Source: Pseudoxanthomonas gei (GTDB lineage: Bacteria; Pseudomonadota; Gammaproteobacteria; Xanthomonadales; Xanthomonadaceae). From it: DNA of 64,000 bases. The notes below the pieces were generated by a model that saw only the letters and a list, made by a program, of their open reading frames with translations, was not told the origin of the DNA and made no database searches. Every line of letters starts with the position of its first letter. Position 1 is the first letter of the stretch. Location: positions 248,001 to 312,000 of the forward strand of contig NZ_QOVG01000002.1 of NCBI RefSeq assembly GCF_010119615.1, written 5' to 3'. The position numbers and the translations under genes were made by a program. This document shows positions 55,526 to 64,000 of this stretch, in pieces.

Positions 55526-56293
55526 CTACGGATCTGTATTGATCGACAGGGTGGTTTCGCCTTCGAACAGGCCGTTCGGGCCGAAGCGGCGTTCACTGAT
55601 GAAGCCGCGGCCTTCGTAGTCGATGGCGATGAGGGTGCTGGCGCGGGTGCCGTAGGCCTGGCCGCGGATAAAGGCAGCCGAAAGCAGGCGTTCCAGTTCG
55701 ATGCCGACGCCGGTATCCGGCAACGCGGAGTCTTCGGCAATGCGTTCGTCGGCCAGCGCGTTCCAGAGCGGAGCAAGGTCCTCTTCGCCGGAATCGATCC
55801 ATTTTTCCAGCGCTCCGCACAGGCGCCTGGTCTTGGGCCAGGCGACGTCGAATCCGCCATTCGACATGCCGTGGATGCCCGGTGCGATGGCGTGCTGTTC
55901 CAGGCGCGGATGGTTGCCCAGGTAAGCGCAGGCGTCCGCATCGACCAGCAACAGGTTGAAGGGCGCGTAGCCGGCGGCGTCACTGGCAAGGGCCGTCGTC
56001 GTGGCCAGTGCATCGCGGCCTCCTTGCAGGAACCGCACCGGCAGCTGTCCGCGCGAAGGGCCGGTGCTGGCGGCAAGGGGGTCGCGCACATTGGTCACCA
56101 CGGCGCAGCGGCCCCGTGCGTCGGCGCCCACCCAGGTGCCGCCCGAGCGCAGGTCGCGGCCGGCTTTGACCCCCGCAGGCAGCCGCCATTCGGCCAGCGG
56201 CGCGGTGGGGCGGGCGTGGAGCTCGTCACGGTTGCCCGCCATCAGCCAGCGCCAGCGGGGGTGGGTTTTCCAGGCAAGGGCGACCAGGCACAT
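55526..56293 (-). CDS. NRDE/TANGO2 family protein
   Basis: 255 aa. N-terminal nucleophile-like start MCLVALAWKTHPRWRWLMAG followed by NRDELHARPTAPL, the motif naming the family. Later conserved segments GRDLRSGGTWVGADARGR, TNVRDP, GISNGGF-like GMSNGGFDVAWPK, and a closing STLIAIDYEGRGFISER. Bacterial members lack a settled function; eukaryotic TANGO2 is tied to haem and lipid handling. Divergent from mraZ. Confidence 0.9.
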   Translation of the reverse strand: MCLVALAWKTHPRWRWLMAGNRDELHARPTAPLAEWRLPAGVKAGRDLRSGGTWVGADARGRCAVVTNVRDPLAASTGPSRGQLPVRFLQGGRDALATTTALASDAAGYAPFNLLLVDADACAYLGNHPRLEQHAIAPGIHGMSNGGFDVAWPKTRRLCGALEKWIDSGEEDLAPLWNALADERIAEDSALPDTGVGIELERLLSAAFIRGQAYGTRASTLIAIDYEGRGFISERRFGPNGLFEGETTLSINTDP

Positions 56294-56399
56294 GGGTGGG
56301 ATTCTCCGCCGGCGCGGAATGCAGGGCCAGTCGGGGATACCTCTCGACCAGGATCATGTCGTTTTAACAAGCCGTCGACAGGGCTGAATGATGGCTCAA

Positions 56400-56414
56400 T
56401 CTCAAAATTTGAGA
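56400..56414. promoter_or_regulatory. 15-nt operator-like palindrome
   Basis: TCTCAAAATTTGAGA has 7-bp arms around a single central A. It lies between the divergent NRDE and mraZ genes, about 107 nt before the -35 box of mraZ, in a locally AT-rich stretch. It resembles a dimeric regulator site; which regulator is unknown. Confidence 0.45.
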
Positions 56415-56427
56415 CTAAACAGCAGCT

Positions 56428-56436
56428 TGTGGATAA
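56428..56436 (-). promoter_or_regulatory. DnaA-box match upstream of the dcw cluster
   Basis: TGTGGATAA is the exact reverse complement of the DnaA 9-mer TTATCCACA. It sits 71 nt upstream of the -35 box of mraZ. Single consensus boxes occur by chance, but the site would suit coupling of cell-wall and division genes to DnaA. Confidence 0.5.
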
Positions 56437-56506
56437 CCCTTGAACAAGTTTGTGAAGTTGCTCGCAAGCCATTGAAGTAAAAGACGATTTATCACTCTGT
56501 TTCCTG

Positions 56507-56534
56507 TTGACAACCTTTCGGGCGGTGCTAAGGT
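56507..56534 (+). promoter_or_regulatory. Probable mraZ (dcw) promoter
   Basis: A perfect -35 TTGACA (56507-56512) is followed at 16 nt by a weak -10 TAAGGT (56529-56534). It is the only good sigma70-type element before the mraZ-mraY chain. The -10 abuts the first of the phased GNGG repeats, as expected if MraZ represses it. Confidence 0.6.
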
Positions 56535-56578
56535 GGGCACCAGAGGGAAAACCGGGTTATTGGTGGTTTTTCGTGGTT
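56533..56578 (+). promoter_or_regulatory. MraZ-type box: five GNGG repeats at 10-bp period
   Basis: GTGGGC (56533), GAGGGA (56543), CGGGTT (56553), GTGGTT (56563) and GTGGTT (56573) start exactly 10 bp apart. E. coli MraZ binds several TGGGN repeats with 5-nt spacers, a 10-bp period, in its own promoter. The layout here fits an octameric ring contacting one DNA face. The last repeat ends 40 nt before the mraZ start. Confidence 0.7.
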
Positions 56579-56618
56579 CAATTGCCGCCTTCAAGCGGGT
56601 TTCGTGGGTGCAGGGCTT

Positions 56619-57065
56619 GTGTTCCAGGGTGAGACCGCTATCACAGTTGACGACAAGGGCCGGTTGGCGGTGCCCACCGCCTACCGGGATCTGGTCGCGC
56701 GCGAGTGCGGCAATCGTCTGGTGATCGCTTACAACCCGTTCGAGCTGGGTTGCCTGTACCTGTATCCCGAGAAGGAATGGCAGCGGGTGCGGGACTCGGT
56801 CAACGCCTTGCCCAGCACCCAGCGCGCCCATCGCAACCTGCAGCTGAAGCTGGTGGGTGCGGCGACGCCGGTGGAGCTGGACGGCAACGGCCGCATCAGC
56901 ATCCCGGCCAGCCACCGCAGCGCGGTGGGCATCGAGAAGAAAGCCGTGCTGCTGGGCATGGGTGACAAATTCGAATTGTGGAGCGAGCAGGCGCATCACG
57001 CGCAGATCCGTCAGACCTTGTCCGACGAAGATCTGAGCGCGCACATGCTCGAACTGAAGCTGTGA
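56619..57065 (+). CDS. mraZ: Transcriptional regulator MraZ
   Basis: AbrB-fold ring-forming DNA-binding protein that represses its own operon. 148 aa. The start is the GTG at [20 protein letters not shown], where homologues begin; a GTG five codons upstream is also open. Two SpoVT/AbrB-like repeats: [16 protein letters not shown] and [14 protein letters not shown]. First gene of the dcw cluster; its stop overlaps the rsmH GTG (GTGA). Confidence 0.95.
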   Translation: MFQGETAITVDDKGRLAVPTAYRDLVARECGNRLVIAYNPFELGCLYLYPEKEWQRVRDSVNALPSTQRAHRNLQLKLVGAATPVELDGNGRISIPASHRSAVGIEKKAVLLGMGDKFELWSEQAHHAQIRQTLSDEDLSAHMLELKL

Positions 57066-58030
57066 CGGACGGTGCCCGGGTGCGCGGCGAAGCGCAGGCC
57101 GGCCACCTTCCGACGCACTTGCCGGTGATGTTCGAGCAGGTCATGGAAGGGCTGCGGGTCCAAGAGAACGGAACCTATCTGGACGGCACGTTCGGGCGCG
57201 GCGGCCATGCGCGCGGGGTGCTGCAACGACTCGGCCCGGGAGGCCGGCTGCTGCTGATGGACAAGGATCCCGAAGCGATCGCGCATGCCGGGCAGCTGTT
57301 CGGCGGCGATGCGCGCGTGGCGATCCACCGCGGCAGCTTCGCGGCCATGGCCAAGTGGGAAGCGACTTCCGCGGGCCTCGACGGAATCCTGCTGGACCTG
57401 GGGGTTTCCTCGCCGCAGCTGGACATGGCCGAACGCGGTTTCAGTTTCGGCAAGGACGGCCCGCTGGACATGCGCATGGATCCGGACAGCGGCGAAAGCG
57501 CCGCCCAGTGGCTCGCACGTGCCGAAGAAGCCGAAATCGCCGACGTGCTGTGGACCTATGGAGAAGAACGCCTGAGCCGGCGCATCGCCAAGGCCATTGT
57601 CGCGCGCCGCGCAGACAAGCCGTTTACCCGCACGGCCGACCTGGCCGATCTGCTGGGCGCGGTGGTCGGGCGTGGCAAGCACGACATCAATCCAGCCACG
57701 CGCAGCTTCCAGGCCATCCGCATCCACATCAATCGCGAACTGGCCGACCTGGAAACCGGGCTGGATGCGGCCCTGGAACGCCTGAACGTGGGCGGCCGCC
57801 TGGCCGTGATCAGCTTCCATTCGCTGGAAGACCGCATCGTCAAGCGCTTCATCGCAAAGTACGCCAAGGCGCCGCCCGCCAATCGCCGGTTGCCCGAGCT
57901 CGAAGTGTTCGTGCCGACGCTCAAGGCCATCGGCGACGCCGTGCGTGCCGAACCCGCCGAAACCTCCTCCAATCCACGTGCCCGCAGCGCCGTCCTGCGC
58001 GTGGCCGAGAAGCTGGGGCGGGCCGCGTGA
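57062..58030 (+). CDS. rsmH: 16S rRNA (cytosine-N4)-methyltransferase RsmH
   Basis: Methylates N4 of C1402 in 16S rRNA, the same base modified by RsmI encoded 3 kb upstream. About 322 aa. The start is the GTG overlapping the mraZ stop; [13 protein letters not shown] follows about 19 residues in. SAM site [16 protein letters not shown], then [14 protein letters not shown] and [13 protein letters not shown]. The frame is open 84 nt earlier inside mraZ. Couples to ftsL by a GTGA overlap. Confidence 0.96.
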   Translation: MTDGARVRGEAQAGHLPTHLPVMFEQVMEGLRVQENGTYLDGTFGRGGHARGVLQRLGPGGRLLLMDKDPEAIAHAGQLFGGDARVAIHRGSFAAMAKWEATSAGLDGILLDLGVSSPQLDMAERGFSFGKDGPLDMRMDPDSGESAAQWLARAEEAEIADVLWTYGEERLSRRIAKAIVARRADKPFTRTADLADLLGAVVGRGKHDINPATRSFQAIRIHINRELADLETGLDAALERLNVGGRLAVISFHSLEDRIVKRFIAKYAKAPPANRRLPELEVFVPTLKAIGDAVRAEPAETSSNPRARSAVLRVAEKLGRAA

Positions 58031-58290
58031 GCCGCTTCCTGCTGGCGGTGCTCATCCTGGCCTGCGTCGGTTCGGCTATCGGCGTGGTCCATGCGCGCCA
58101 TCGCCATCGCCTGCTGTTCGTGGAGCTGTCGCGACTGGAAAAAGCGCGCGATGAACTCAATATCGAGTTTGGCCGCCTGCAGCTGGAACAGGCCACGGTG
58201 GCCGAGAGCAACCGCATCGACCAGGTGGCGCGCCTGCGCCTGGGCATGAAGTTCCCGGAAGCGGGCGACGTGGTGGTGATCCGCCCATGA
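58027..58290 (+). CDS. ftsL: Cell division protein FtsL
   Basis: Bitopic divisome protein of the FtsQLB complex. 87 aa from a GTG overlapping the rsmH stop. Short cytoplasmic start, a membrane helix [19 protein letters not shown] (about 5-23), then a periplasmic coiled coil [20 protein letters not shown] and [19 protein letters not shown]. The cytoplasmic tail is much shorter than in E. coli. Overlaps ftsI as ATGA. Confidence 0.93.
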   Translation: MSRFLLAVLILACVGSAIGVVHARHRHRLLFVELSRLEKARDELNIEFGRLQLEQATVAESNRIDQVARLRLGMKFPEAGDVVVIRP

Positions 58291-60122
58291 AAGGTTCGGT
58301 CAAGAACGCAGCCCCCAACCGCAGCCGCAGCCGCGCACGCTTCAACCTGCGCGGCCGGGTGCTGATGGTGGCGTGCGCACTGGGCCTGTGCTCCATCAGC
58401 CTGGTCGGGCGCGCCGCCTATGTGCAACTGGTCAACAGCGACTTCTACCAGCGCGAAGGCAACGAGCGTTTCGTGCGCGACATCGAGATCCCGATCTCGC
58501 GCGGCATGATCACCGACCGCAATGGCGAGCCCGTTGCGGTGTCCTCGCCGGTGGAATCGATCTGGTGCGACCCGAAGGAGCTGTTGAAGACGCCCGACCG
58601 CCTGCCCGAACTTGCCAGGGCCCTGGGCGAGCCGCTGGAACTGCTCACCAGCCGCATCAGCCAGCGCGCGGAGAAGGAGTTCTACTACCTCAAGCGCCGC
58701 ATCAACCCCGACGAAGCCAGGAAGATCCTCGCCCACGGCGTGCCGGGCGTGTATTCGAAGCGCGAGTTCCGCCGCTTCTATCCGCAGGGCGAAGCCATGG
58801 CGCACGTGCTGGGCTTCACCAATATCGACGACCGCGGCCAGGAAGGCGTGGAGCTGGCGTTCGACGAATGGCTGCGTGGCAGCCCGGGCGAGAAGAAGGT
58901 GATCCGCGACCGCCGCGGCCGCATCGTCGAGAACGTCGACCTGGTGCGCCAGGCGCAGCCAGGCAAGGACCTGGTACTCAGCATCGACCGTCGCATCCAG
59001 TTCCTGGCCTACCGCGAACTGCGCAACGCACTGGTGTCCAACAATGCCAGCAGTGGTTCGGCGGTGGTGCTGGACGTGGCCACCGGTGAGGTGCTGGCCA
59101 TGGTCAACCTGCCCACCTTCAATCCGAATGCGGCGTCGCTGGGCAAGCAGGAAGCGCACCGCAACCGCGCGATCACCGACATGATCGAGCCGGGTTCGAC
59201 CATCAAGCCGATCACCGCGGCGGCGGCCCTGTCGGCGGGCCTGGTCACGCCGGGCACCCAGTTCAATACGGCGCCGGGCTGGATCCCCAATGGCAGGTGG
59301 AAAACCACCGACACGCACAATTACGGTTTGCTGGATGTCACCGGCATCATCCGCAAGAGCTCGAACGTGGGCGCGGCCAAATTGGCTGCCCTCGTGCCCG
59401 ATCGCCAGTACTACGAGTTCCTGCGCAAGTTCGGTTACGGCAGCAAGACCGGCAGCGGCTTCCCGGGTGAAGCGGCGGGCGAAATATCTCCGCCCGAACG
59501 CTGGAGCGGCACGACCAAGCAGACCATGTCATACGGCTACGGCCTGTCGGCGACGCCGCTGCAGATAGCGCATGCCTACGCGACCATCGGCAACGGCGGT
59601 CGCGCCATCGCGCCGACCTTCATCAAGGGCCAGCGCAACGAATCGACCGAAGTGCTGTCGCCGGCGATCGCAAGCCAGGTGCTGCACATGATGCAGACGG
59701 TCACCGAGCCGGGCGGCACCGCCACCCAGGCGGCGATCCTGGGCTACCACGTGGCTGGCAAGACCGGTACCGCGCGCAAGGCCAGCGCGGGCGGCTACTC
59801 GCGCGAATACCGCGCTTTCTTCGCCGGCCTGGTGCCGGTGGAAAATCCGCGCTTCTCCATGGTCGTGGTGATCGACAATCCTCAGGCCGGTTCCATCTAC
59901 GGCGGCATCGTCTCGGCGCCCGTGTTCCGCAACGTCATGGAAGGCTCGCTGCGCCTGATGGACGTGCCGCCGGACGATATCGAGACCTGGATCGCGGCAC
60001 AGGAAAAGAACGAAGCCAAGCGCCCGCTCGCTGCGCGGCTGCCGACGGCCATCGCCGAGCCCGCCACCGCCGTCGACGTGCGCGCGGCGTTGCCCGCGCC
60101 CTTGCCGGGCAACGTGCAATGA
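58287..60122 (+). CDS. ftsI: Peptidoglycan transpeptidase FtsI (PBP3)
   Basis: Septal class B penicillin-binding protein. 611 aa. Basic cytoplasmic N-terminus, one membrane helix ([20 protein letters not shown], about 30-49), pedestal domain with [15 protein letters not shown], and transpeptidase domain with the SxxK serine in [15 protein letters not shown] in [13 protein letters not shown] and KTGT in [10 protein letters not shown]. All three catalytic motifs are intact. Overlaps both ftsL and murE. Confidence 0.96.
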   Translation: MKGSVKNAAPNRSRSRARFNLRGRVLMVACALGLCSISLVGRAAYVQLVNSDFYQREGNERFVRDIEIPISRGMITDRNGEPVAVSSPVESIWCDPKELLKTPDRLPELARALGEPLELLTSRISQRAEKEFYYLKRRINPDEARKILAHGVPGVYSKREFRRFYPQGEAMAHVLGFTNIDDRGQEGVELAFDEWLRGSPGEKKVIRDRRGRIVENVDLVRQAQPGKDLVLSIDRRIQFLAYRELRNALVSNNASSGSAVVLDVATGEVLAMVNLPTFNPNAASLGKQEAHRNRAITDMIEPGSTIKPITAAAALSAGLVTPGTQFNTAPGWIPNGRWKTTDTHNYGLLDVTGIIRKSSNVGAAKLAALVPDRQYYEFLRKFGYGSKTGSGFPGEAAGEISPPERWSGTTKQTMSYGYGLSATPLQIAHAYATIGNGGRAIAPTFIKGQRNESTEVLSPAIASQVLHMMQTVTEPGGTATQAAILGYHVAGKTGTARKASAGGYSREYRAFFAGLVPVENPRFSMVVVIDNPQAGSIYGGIVSAPVFRNVMEGSLRLMDVPPDDIETWIAAQEKNEAKRPLAARLPTAIAEPATAVDVRAALPAPLPGNVQ

Positions 60123-61588
60123 GGCGCGCGATGGCCCTTGCCGACCTGCTGCCGGAGCTGGACGTGCCGCGCGACATCGTGGTGCGCGGACTGGTGCTGG
60201 ACAGTCGTGCGGTCGAGCCGGGCGACGCCTTCGTCGCCATCGGCGGATTTGGCGCGCATGGACTGGGATTCGTGGAGCAGGCGAAAGCGGCCGGCGCGGC
60301 GGCGATCCTGTTCGAGCCGCCGGCACCGGCCGAGCTGCCCGCGCCTGCCGATGCCATTGCCGTGCCGGGGTTGCGCGAGCGGCTGGGCGACATGGCCGAT
60401 CGTTTCCACGCCCGTCCGTCGCGTGACATGGACATGGTCGGCGTCACCGGTACCAACGGCAAGACCTCGACCGTGCAGTTGCTGACCCAGGCCTGGCACC
60501 TGCGCGGCAAGCGCGCCGGCAGCATCGGCACCCTGGGTGCGGGCATGCATGGCGAAGTGGTGCCGACCGGGTTCACCACTCCCCTGGTGCTGCAGATGCA
60601 CGCGCTGCTTGCGGAAATGCGCGATGCCGGGGCCAGGGCCGTGGCCATGGAAGTCAGTTCCCATGCGCTGGACCAGGGCCGCGTGGATGGCGTGCATTTC
60701 GACGTGGCGGTGTTCACCAACCTCACCCGCGACCACCTCGATTACCACGGCGACATGGACAGCTATGGCCGCGCGAAGGCGCGCTTGTTCGCCTGGCCCG
60801 AGTTGAAGGCCGCGGTGCTGAACCTGGACGATGCGTTCGGCCGCCAGCTGCAGGCGGAACTGCCGGCCCAACTGCGCAGCATCGGCCTGAGCTCGCGCGG
60901 CCAGCCGCTGGCGACCGTCCGCGCCGAGCAATTGAGCCTGGACGCCAGCGGCATCACCTTCGAGCTGGTCATCGAAGACCAGTCCCAGCACGTGGAATCC
61001 AGGCTGCTGGGCCGCTTCAACGTGGACAACCTGCTGGCCGTGGCCGGTGCGCTGCATGCGCTGGGCGACGCCCCCGCCGATATCGCGCGCACCCTGGCAC
61101 GGCTGCAACCGATCCACGGGCGCATGAACCGCCTGGGCGGCGACGGCGAGCGGCCACTGGTGGTCATTGACTATGCACACACGCCCGATGCACTGGAGCA
61201 GGCGCTGTCCAGCCTGCGTGACCATGCGGCGGGCCGGCTGATCTGCGTGTTCGGCTGCGGTGGCGAACGCGACGCCGGCAAGCGCCCGCAGATGGCGGCC
61301 AGTGCCGAACGACTGGCCGACCTGGTGATCGTCACCGACGACAATCCACGCGGCGAATCCGGCGATGCGATCGTGGCCGACATCCTGGCCGGTTTCTCCC
61401 GGCCCGGTGCGGTGATCGTGCAGCGCGACCGGGCTGCCGCCATTGCCCGCGCTATTGGCGAAGCCGGCCCGGACGACATCGTCCTGGTTGCCGGCAAGGG
61501 CCATGAGCCGTACCAGGAAATCGACGGCGTCAGGCATCCCTTCGACGACACCCAGGTGGCGCGCCAGTGCCTGGAGGTGGCCGCATGA
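60119..61588 (+). CDS. murE: UDP-MurNAc-tripeptide ligase MurE (meso-diaminopimelate adding)
   Basis: Adds the third stem residue to UDP-MurNAc-dipeptide. 489 aa. ATP site [16 protein letters not shown] (about 115), carbamoylated-Lys region, and [12 protein letters not shown] (about 405), whose DNPR motif marks use of meso-diaminopimelate. ATG overlaps the ftsI stop; a second ATG four codons in is possible. Overlaps murF. Confidence 0.96.
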   Translation: MRRAMALADLLPELDVPRDIVVRGLVLDSRAVEPGDAFVAIGGFGAHGLGFVEQAKAAGAAAILFEPPAPAELPAPADAIAVPGLRERLGDMADRFHARPSRDMDMVGVTGTNGKTSTVQLLTQAWHLRGKRAGSIGTLGAGMHGEVVPTGFTTPLVLQMHALLAEMRDAGARAVAMEVSSHALDQGRVDGVHFDVAVFTNLTRDHLDYHGDMDSYGRAKARLFAWPELKAAVLNLDDAFGRQLQAELPAQLRSIGLSSRGQPLATVRAEQLSLDASGITFELVIEDQSQHVESRLLGRFNVDNLLAVAGALHALGDAPADIARTLARLQPIHGRMNRLGGDGERPLVVIDYAHTPDALEQALSSLRDHAAGRLICVFGCGGERDAGKRPQMAASAERLADLVIVTDDNPRGESGDAIVADILAGFSRPGAVIVQRDRAAAIARAIGEAGPDDIVLVAGKGHEPYQEIDGVRHPFDDTQVARQCLEVAA

Positions 61589-62967
61589 AGCGACTGCCGC
61601 TCTCGCTGCTCGCGCACTGGGCCGGTGGCGAACTGCACGGCGATGACGTGCTGGTCGACACCCTGGCACATGACACCCGCGCGCTGATGCCCGGCAGCCT
61701 GTACGTCGCCTTGCGGGGCGAGCGTTTCGACGGCCACGACTTCGCCTATGACGCGGCCATGCGCCACGCCGGTGCCTTGCTGGTCGACCACCCGGTGCAA
61801 GTCGAACTGCCGCAGATAGTGGTGGCCGACACCCAGCTTGCGCTGGCCCGCATTGCGTCCAGCCTGCAGGGCGACCGCAGCGCGCGCGTGGTCGCGATCA
61901 CCGGCAGCAACGGCAAGACCAGCGTCAAGACGCTGCTCCACTCCATCCTGCAGCTGGCTGGCAGCAGCTATGTCAATCCGGGCAACCGCAACAACGAAAT
62001 AGGCCTGCCGCTGGCCGTGATAGATGCGCCCGACGATGCCGACTTCGCGATCTACGAGATGGGTGCCGGCAAACCCGGCGACATCGCCTACCTGACCGAC
62101 ATCGTCACCCCGCAGGTGGCGCTCGTGAACAACATTGCATCGGCTCACCTGGAGCGCCTTGGCAGCCTGCTGGGTGTGGCCGAGACCAAGGGCGCGATCT
62201 ATGCGGCGCTGCCGGCTGACGGAGTGGCGGTGATCAACGCCGATGACGCCTTCGCGGAATATTTCGCCGGCATTGCCGCGGGCCGGCGCATCCTGCGCTT
62301 CGGTCTGGAGGCCAGCGCCGACGTGACCGCGAGCAACCTGCGCAGCGATGGGCATGGTTCGCAGTTCACCCTCAGCACGCCGCAGGGCGAGATCGCCGCG
62401 AGCCTGCCGCTGCCGGGCCGCCACAACGTGCTCAACGCGCTGGCGGCGGCCTCGCTGGCACTGGCCTGTGGCGTTTCGCTGGCCACCATCGCCCACGGGC
62501 TGGCCGAGACCCGGCCGGTGCCGGGCCGGCATGTGCCACGCACCTTGTCCAATGGCGCGGTGCTGATCGATGACAGCTACAACGCCAATCCGGGGTCGCT
62601 GGCCGCGGCCATCGACACCTTGGCTGCCGATGGCGGCGAGGCCTGGCTGGTATTGGGTGACATGCGCGAGCTTGGTGATGAAGGTGAGGCGCTGCACGCC
62701 GATGCCGGTCGACGCGCCAAGGCTGCCGGCATCGCCCGCCTGTACACGCTGGGAGCGCTCAGCGCCGCCGCTGCGCAGGCATTCGGCGAAGGCGCGCGCC
62801 ATTTCGAAACACACGCCGCACTGATCGATGTCTTGCGCGTCGACCTGCGCGAATCGACGCAGCCCAAGGCGCTGCGTTGCCTGGTGAAGGGATCGAGGGG
62901 AAGCGCGATGGAACGCATCGTCAGTGCATTGCTGTCCAACGGGGAGGGCGCATCACATGCTGCTTGA
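61585..62967 (+). CDS. murF: UDP-MurNAc-pentapeptide ligase MurF
   Basis: Adds D-Ala-D-Ala to the UDP-MurNAc-tripeptide. About 460 aa. The start [17 protein letters not shown] is at the ATGA overlap with murE. P-loop [15 protein letters not shown] (about 108), then [14 protein letters not shown] and the C-terminal [18 protein letters not shown] and [13 protein letters not shown]. Its last codons overlap mraY by 11 nt. Confidence 0.96.
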   Translation: MKRLPLSLLAHWAGGELHGDDVLVDTLAHDTRALMPGSLYVALRGERFDGHDFAYDAAMRHAGALLVDHPVQVELPQIVVADTQLALARIASSLQGDRSARVVAITGSNGKTSVKTLLHSILQLAGSSYVNPGNRNNEIGLPLAVIDAPDDADFAIYEMGAGKPGDIAYLTDIVTPQVALVNNIASAHLERLGSLLGVAETKGAIYAALPADGVAVINADDAFAEYFAGIAAGRRILRFGLEASADVTASNLRSDGHGSQFTLSTPQGEIAASLPLPGRHNVLNALAAASLALACGVSLATIAHGLAETRPVPGRHVPRTLSNGAVLIDDSYNANPGSLAAAIDTLAADGGEAWLVLGDMRELGDEGEALHADAGRRAKAAGIARLYTLGALSAAAAQAFGEGARHFETHAALIDVLRVDLRESTQPKALRCLVKGSRGSAMERIVSALLSNGEGASHAA

Positions 62968-64000
62968 GTTGACACGTTGGCTGCAGCAGCTGGAGAGCCT
63001 GTTCGGCTTGTTCGGTTACCTGACCTTCCGCGGCATCCTGGCCGCGCTGACTTCCCTGTTCCTGTCCCTGTGGCTGGGGCCGGCGGTGATCCGCCGGCTG
63101 GCCCAGTTCAAGGGCGGCCAGCCGATCCGCGCCGACGGCCCGCAGACGCATTTCACCAAGGCCGGTACGCCGACCATGGGCGGTGCGCTGATCCTGATGA
63201 CGGTCCTGCTCTCGGTGTTGCTGTGGGGCGACCTGCGCAACCGCTATGTGTGGGTGGTGCTTGCGGTGATGCTGGCCTTCGGTGCCATCGGCTGGTACGA
63301 CGACTGGATCAAGATCGTCAGGCGCGATCCGAATGGCCTGAAGTCGCGCTGGAAGTACCTGCTGCAGTCGGTCTTCGGGCTGGCCGCGGGCATCTTCCTG
63401 TGGATGACGGCCGACCCGTCGGTGCCGGCGTCGACCACCTTCTACATCCCCATGATCAAGAGCGTGGCCTTGCCGCTGGCCGGGCTCAGCTTCATCGCCA
63501 TTGCCTATTTCTGGATCGTCGGTTTTTCCAATGCGGTCAACCTGACCGATGGCCTGGACGGGCTGGCCATCATGCCGACCGTGCTGGTCGCGTGCGCGCT
63601 GGGCGTATTCGCCTATGCCTCGGGCAACGCGGTGTTTTCGGCCTACCTGCAGATTCCGCAGGTGCCTGGCGCGGGTGAACTGGTGATCATCTGCGCGGCC
63701 ATCGCCGGCGCAGGGCTCGGCTTCCTGTGGTTCAACACCTATCCGGCCATGGTGTTCATGGGCGATATCGGGGCCCTGGCGCTGGGCGCGGTACTCGGCA
63801 CCGTGGCCGTGATAGTGCGCCAGGAGCTGGTGCTGGTGATCATGGGCGGCATCTTCGTGATCGAAACCCTGTCGGTGATGATCCAGGTGGCGTCGTTCAA
63901 GCTCACCGGCAAGCGCGTGTTCCGCATGGCGCCCATCCACCATCACTTCGAATTGAAAGGCTGGCCGGAGCCGCGCGTCATCGTGCGCTTCTGGATCATC
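62957..64000 (+). CDS. mraY: Phospho-MurNAc-pentapeptide transferase MraY (3' end cut by window)
   Basis: Integral-membrane enzyme making lipid I from UDP-MurNAc-pentapeptide and undecaprenyl phosphate. 348 codons are visible of an expected ~360; the frame runs off the end of the sequence. It starts [20 protein letters not shown], overlapping murF. Signatures: [58 protein letters not shown] and the C-terminal [20 protein letters not shown]. Order matches the standard dcw cluster. Confidence 0.95.
   Translation, partial: MLLELTRWLQQLESLFGLFGYLTFRGILAALTSLFLSLWLGPAVIRRLAQFKGGQPIRADGPQTHFTKAGTPTMGGALILMTVLLSVLLWGDLRNRYVWVVLAVMLAFGAIGWYDDWIKIVRRDPNGLKSRWKYLLQSVFGLAAGIFLWMTADPSVPASTTFYIPMIKSVALPLAGLSFIAIAYFWIVGFSNAVNLTDGLDGLAIMPTVLVACALGVFAYASGNAVFSAYLQIPQVPGAGELVIICAAIAGAGLGFLWFNTYPAMVFMGDIGALALGAVLGTVAVIVRQELVLVIMGGIFVIETLSVMIQVASFKLTGKRVFRMAPIHHHFELKGWPEPRVIVRFWII

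Noticed and set aside
1-64000. Prophage, conjugative element or classical IS insertion
   Set aside because: No transposase, integrase partner, phage structural gene or relaxase was found; gene content and order are chromosomal throughout.

Overview
The window is high-GC chromosomal DNA from a gammaproteobacterium of the Xanthomonadaceae (Stenotrophomonas / Lysobacter / Pseudoxanthomonas / Luteimonas type). This is inferred from three things. The type II secretion locus has the Xanthomonas xps order E-F-G-H-I-J-K-L-M-N-D, with XpsN in place of GspC. The housekeeping blocks have the usual neighbours (holC-pepA next to valS, lptFG, nrdR-rib-nusB-thiL, rsmI-rnpB, mraZ-dcw). Several families of short palindromic repeats typical of this group are present. 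No prophage, tRNA, rRNA or CRISPR array was seen.

Layout: 0-5.3 kb, minus strand: pepA, holC, valS. 5.4-14.7 kb: lptF-lptG, an RDD membrane protein (minus strand), xerD, a lipoprotein DsbC and purL, separated by palindromic and 21-bp tandem repeats. 15.3-24.2 kb, cell-surface block: a giant trimeric autotransporter adhesin (2304 aa) and a secreted S8 protease. 24.4-35.6 kb: the xps type II secretion operon, interrupted between gspE and gspF by a 384-bp element in which a GIY-YIG protein lies between 37-bp inverted repeats. 35.6-38.1 kb: two GT2-like glycosyltransferases and a DUF3667 membrane protein, coupled to the operon tail by overlapping stop/start codons. 38.1-38.8 kb: a repeat cluster whose units match the ends of the GIY-YIG element. 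38.8-43.6 kb: ettA (minus strand), an RcnB-like protein, glyA, a small secreted protein, nrdR. 43.7-50 kb: ribD, a methyltransferase, an FMN riboswitch, ribE, ribBX, ribH, nusB, thiL. 50-56.3 kb: a SLOG-type four-helix membrane protein, yraN and an LpoA-like lipoprotein (both minus strand), rsmI, the RNase P RNA, a triplicated ~168-bp repeat and an NRDE protein (minus strand). 56.4-64 kb: the dcw cluster mraZ-rsmH-ftsL-ftsI-murE-murF-mraY behind a TTGACA promoter and a run of 10-bp-phased GNGG repeats; mraY runs off the window end.

How parts work together: the S8 protease beside the xps operon is a plausible type II substrate. The riboflavin genes are split by an unrelated methyltransferase, and only ribE onwards lies behind the riboswitch. 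The dcw genes form one chain with 4-nt or slightly longer overlaps. The observations most worth following are the GIY-YIG/palindrome pair (the terminal repeat recurs 12 kb away as an array with base changes that preserve the hairpin), the in-frame palindrome inside valS, and the SLOG membrane protein, a possible sensor-effector.
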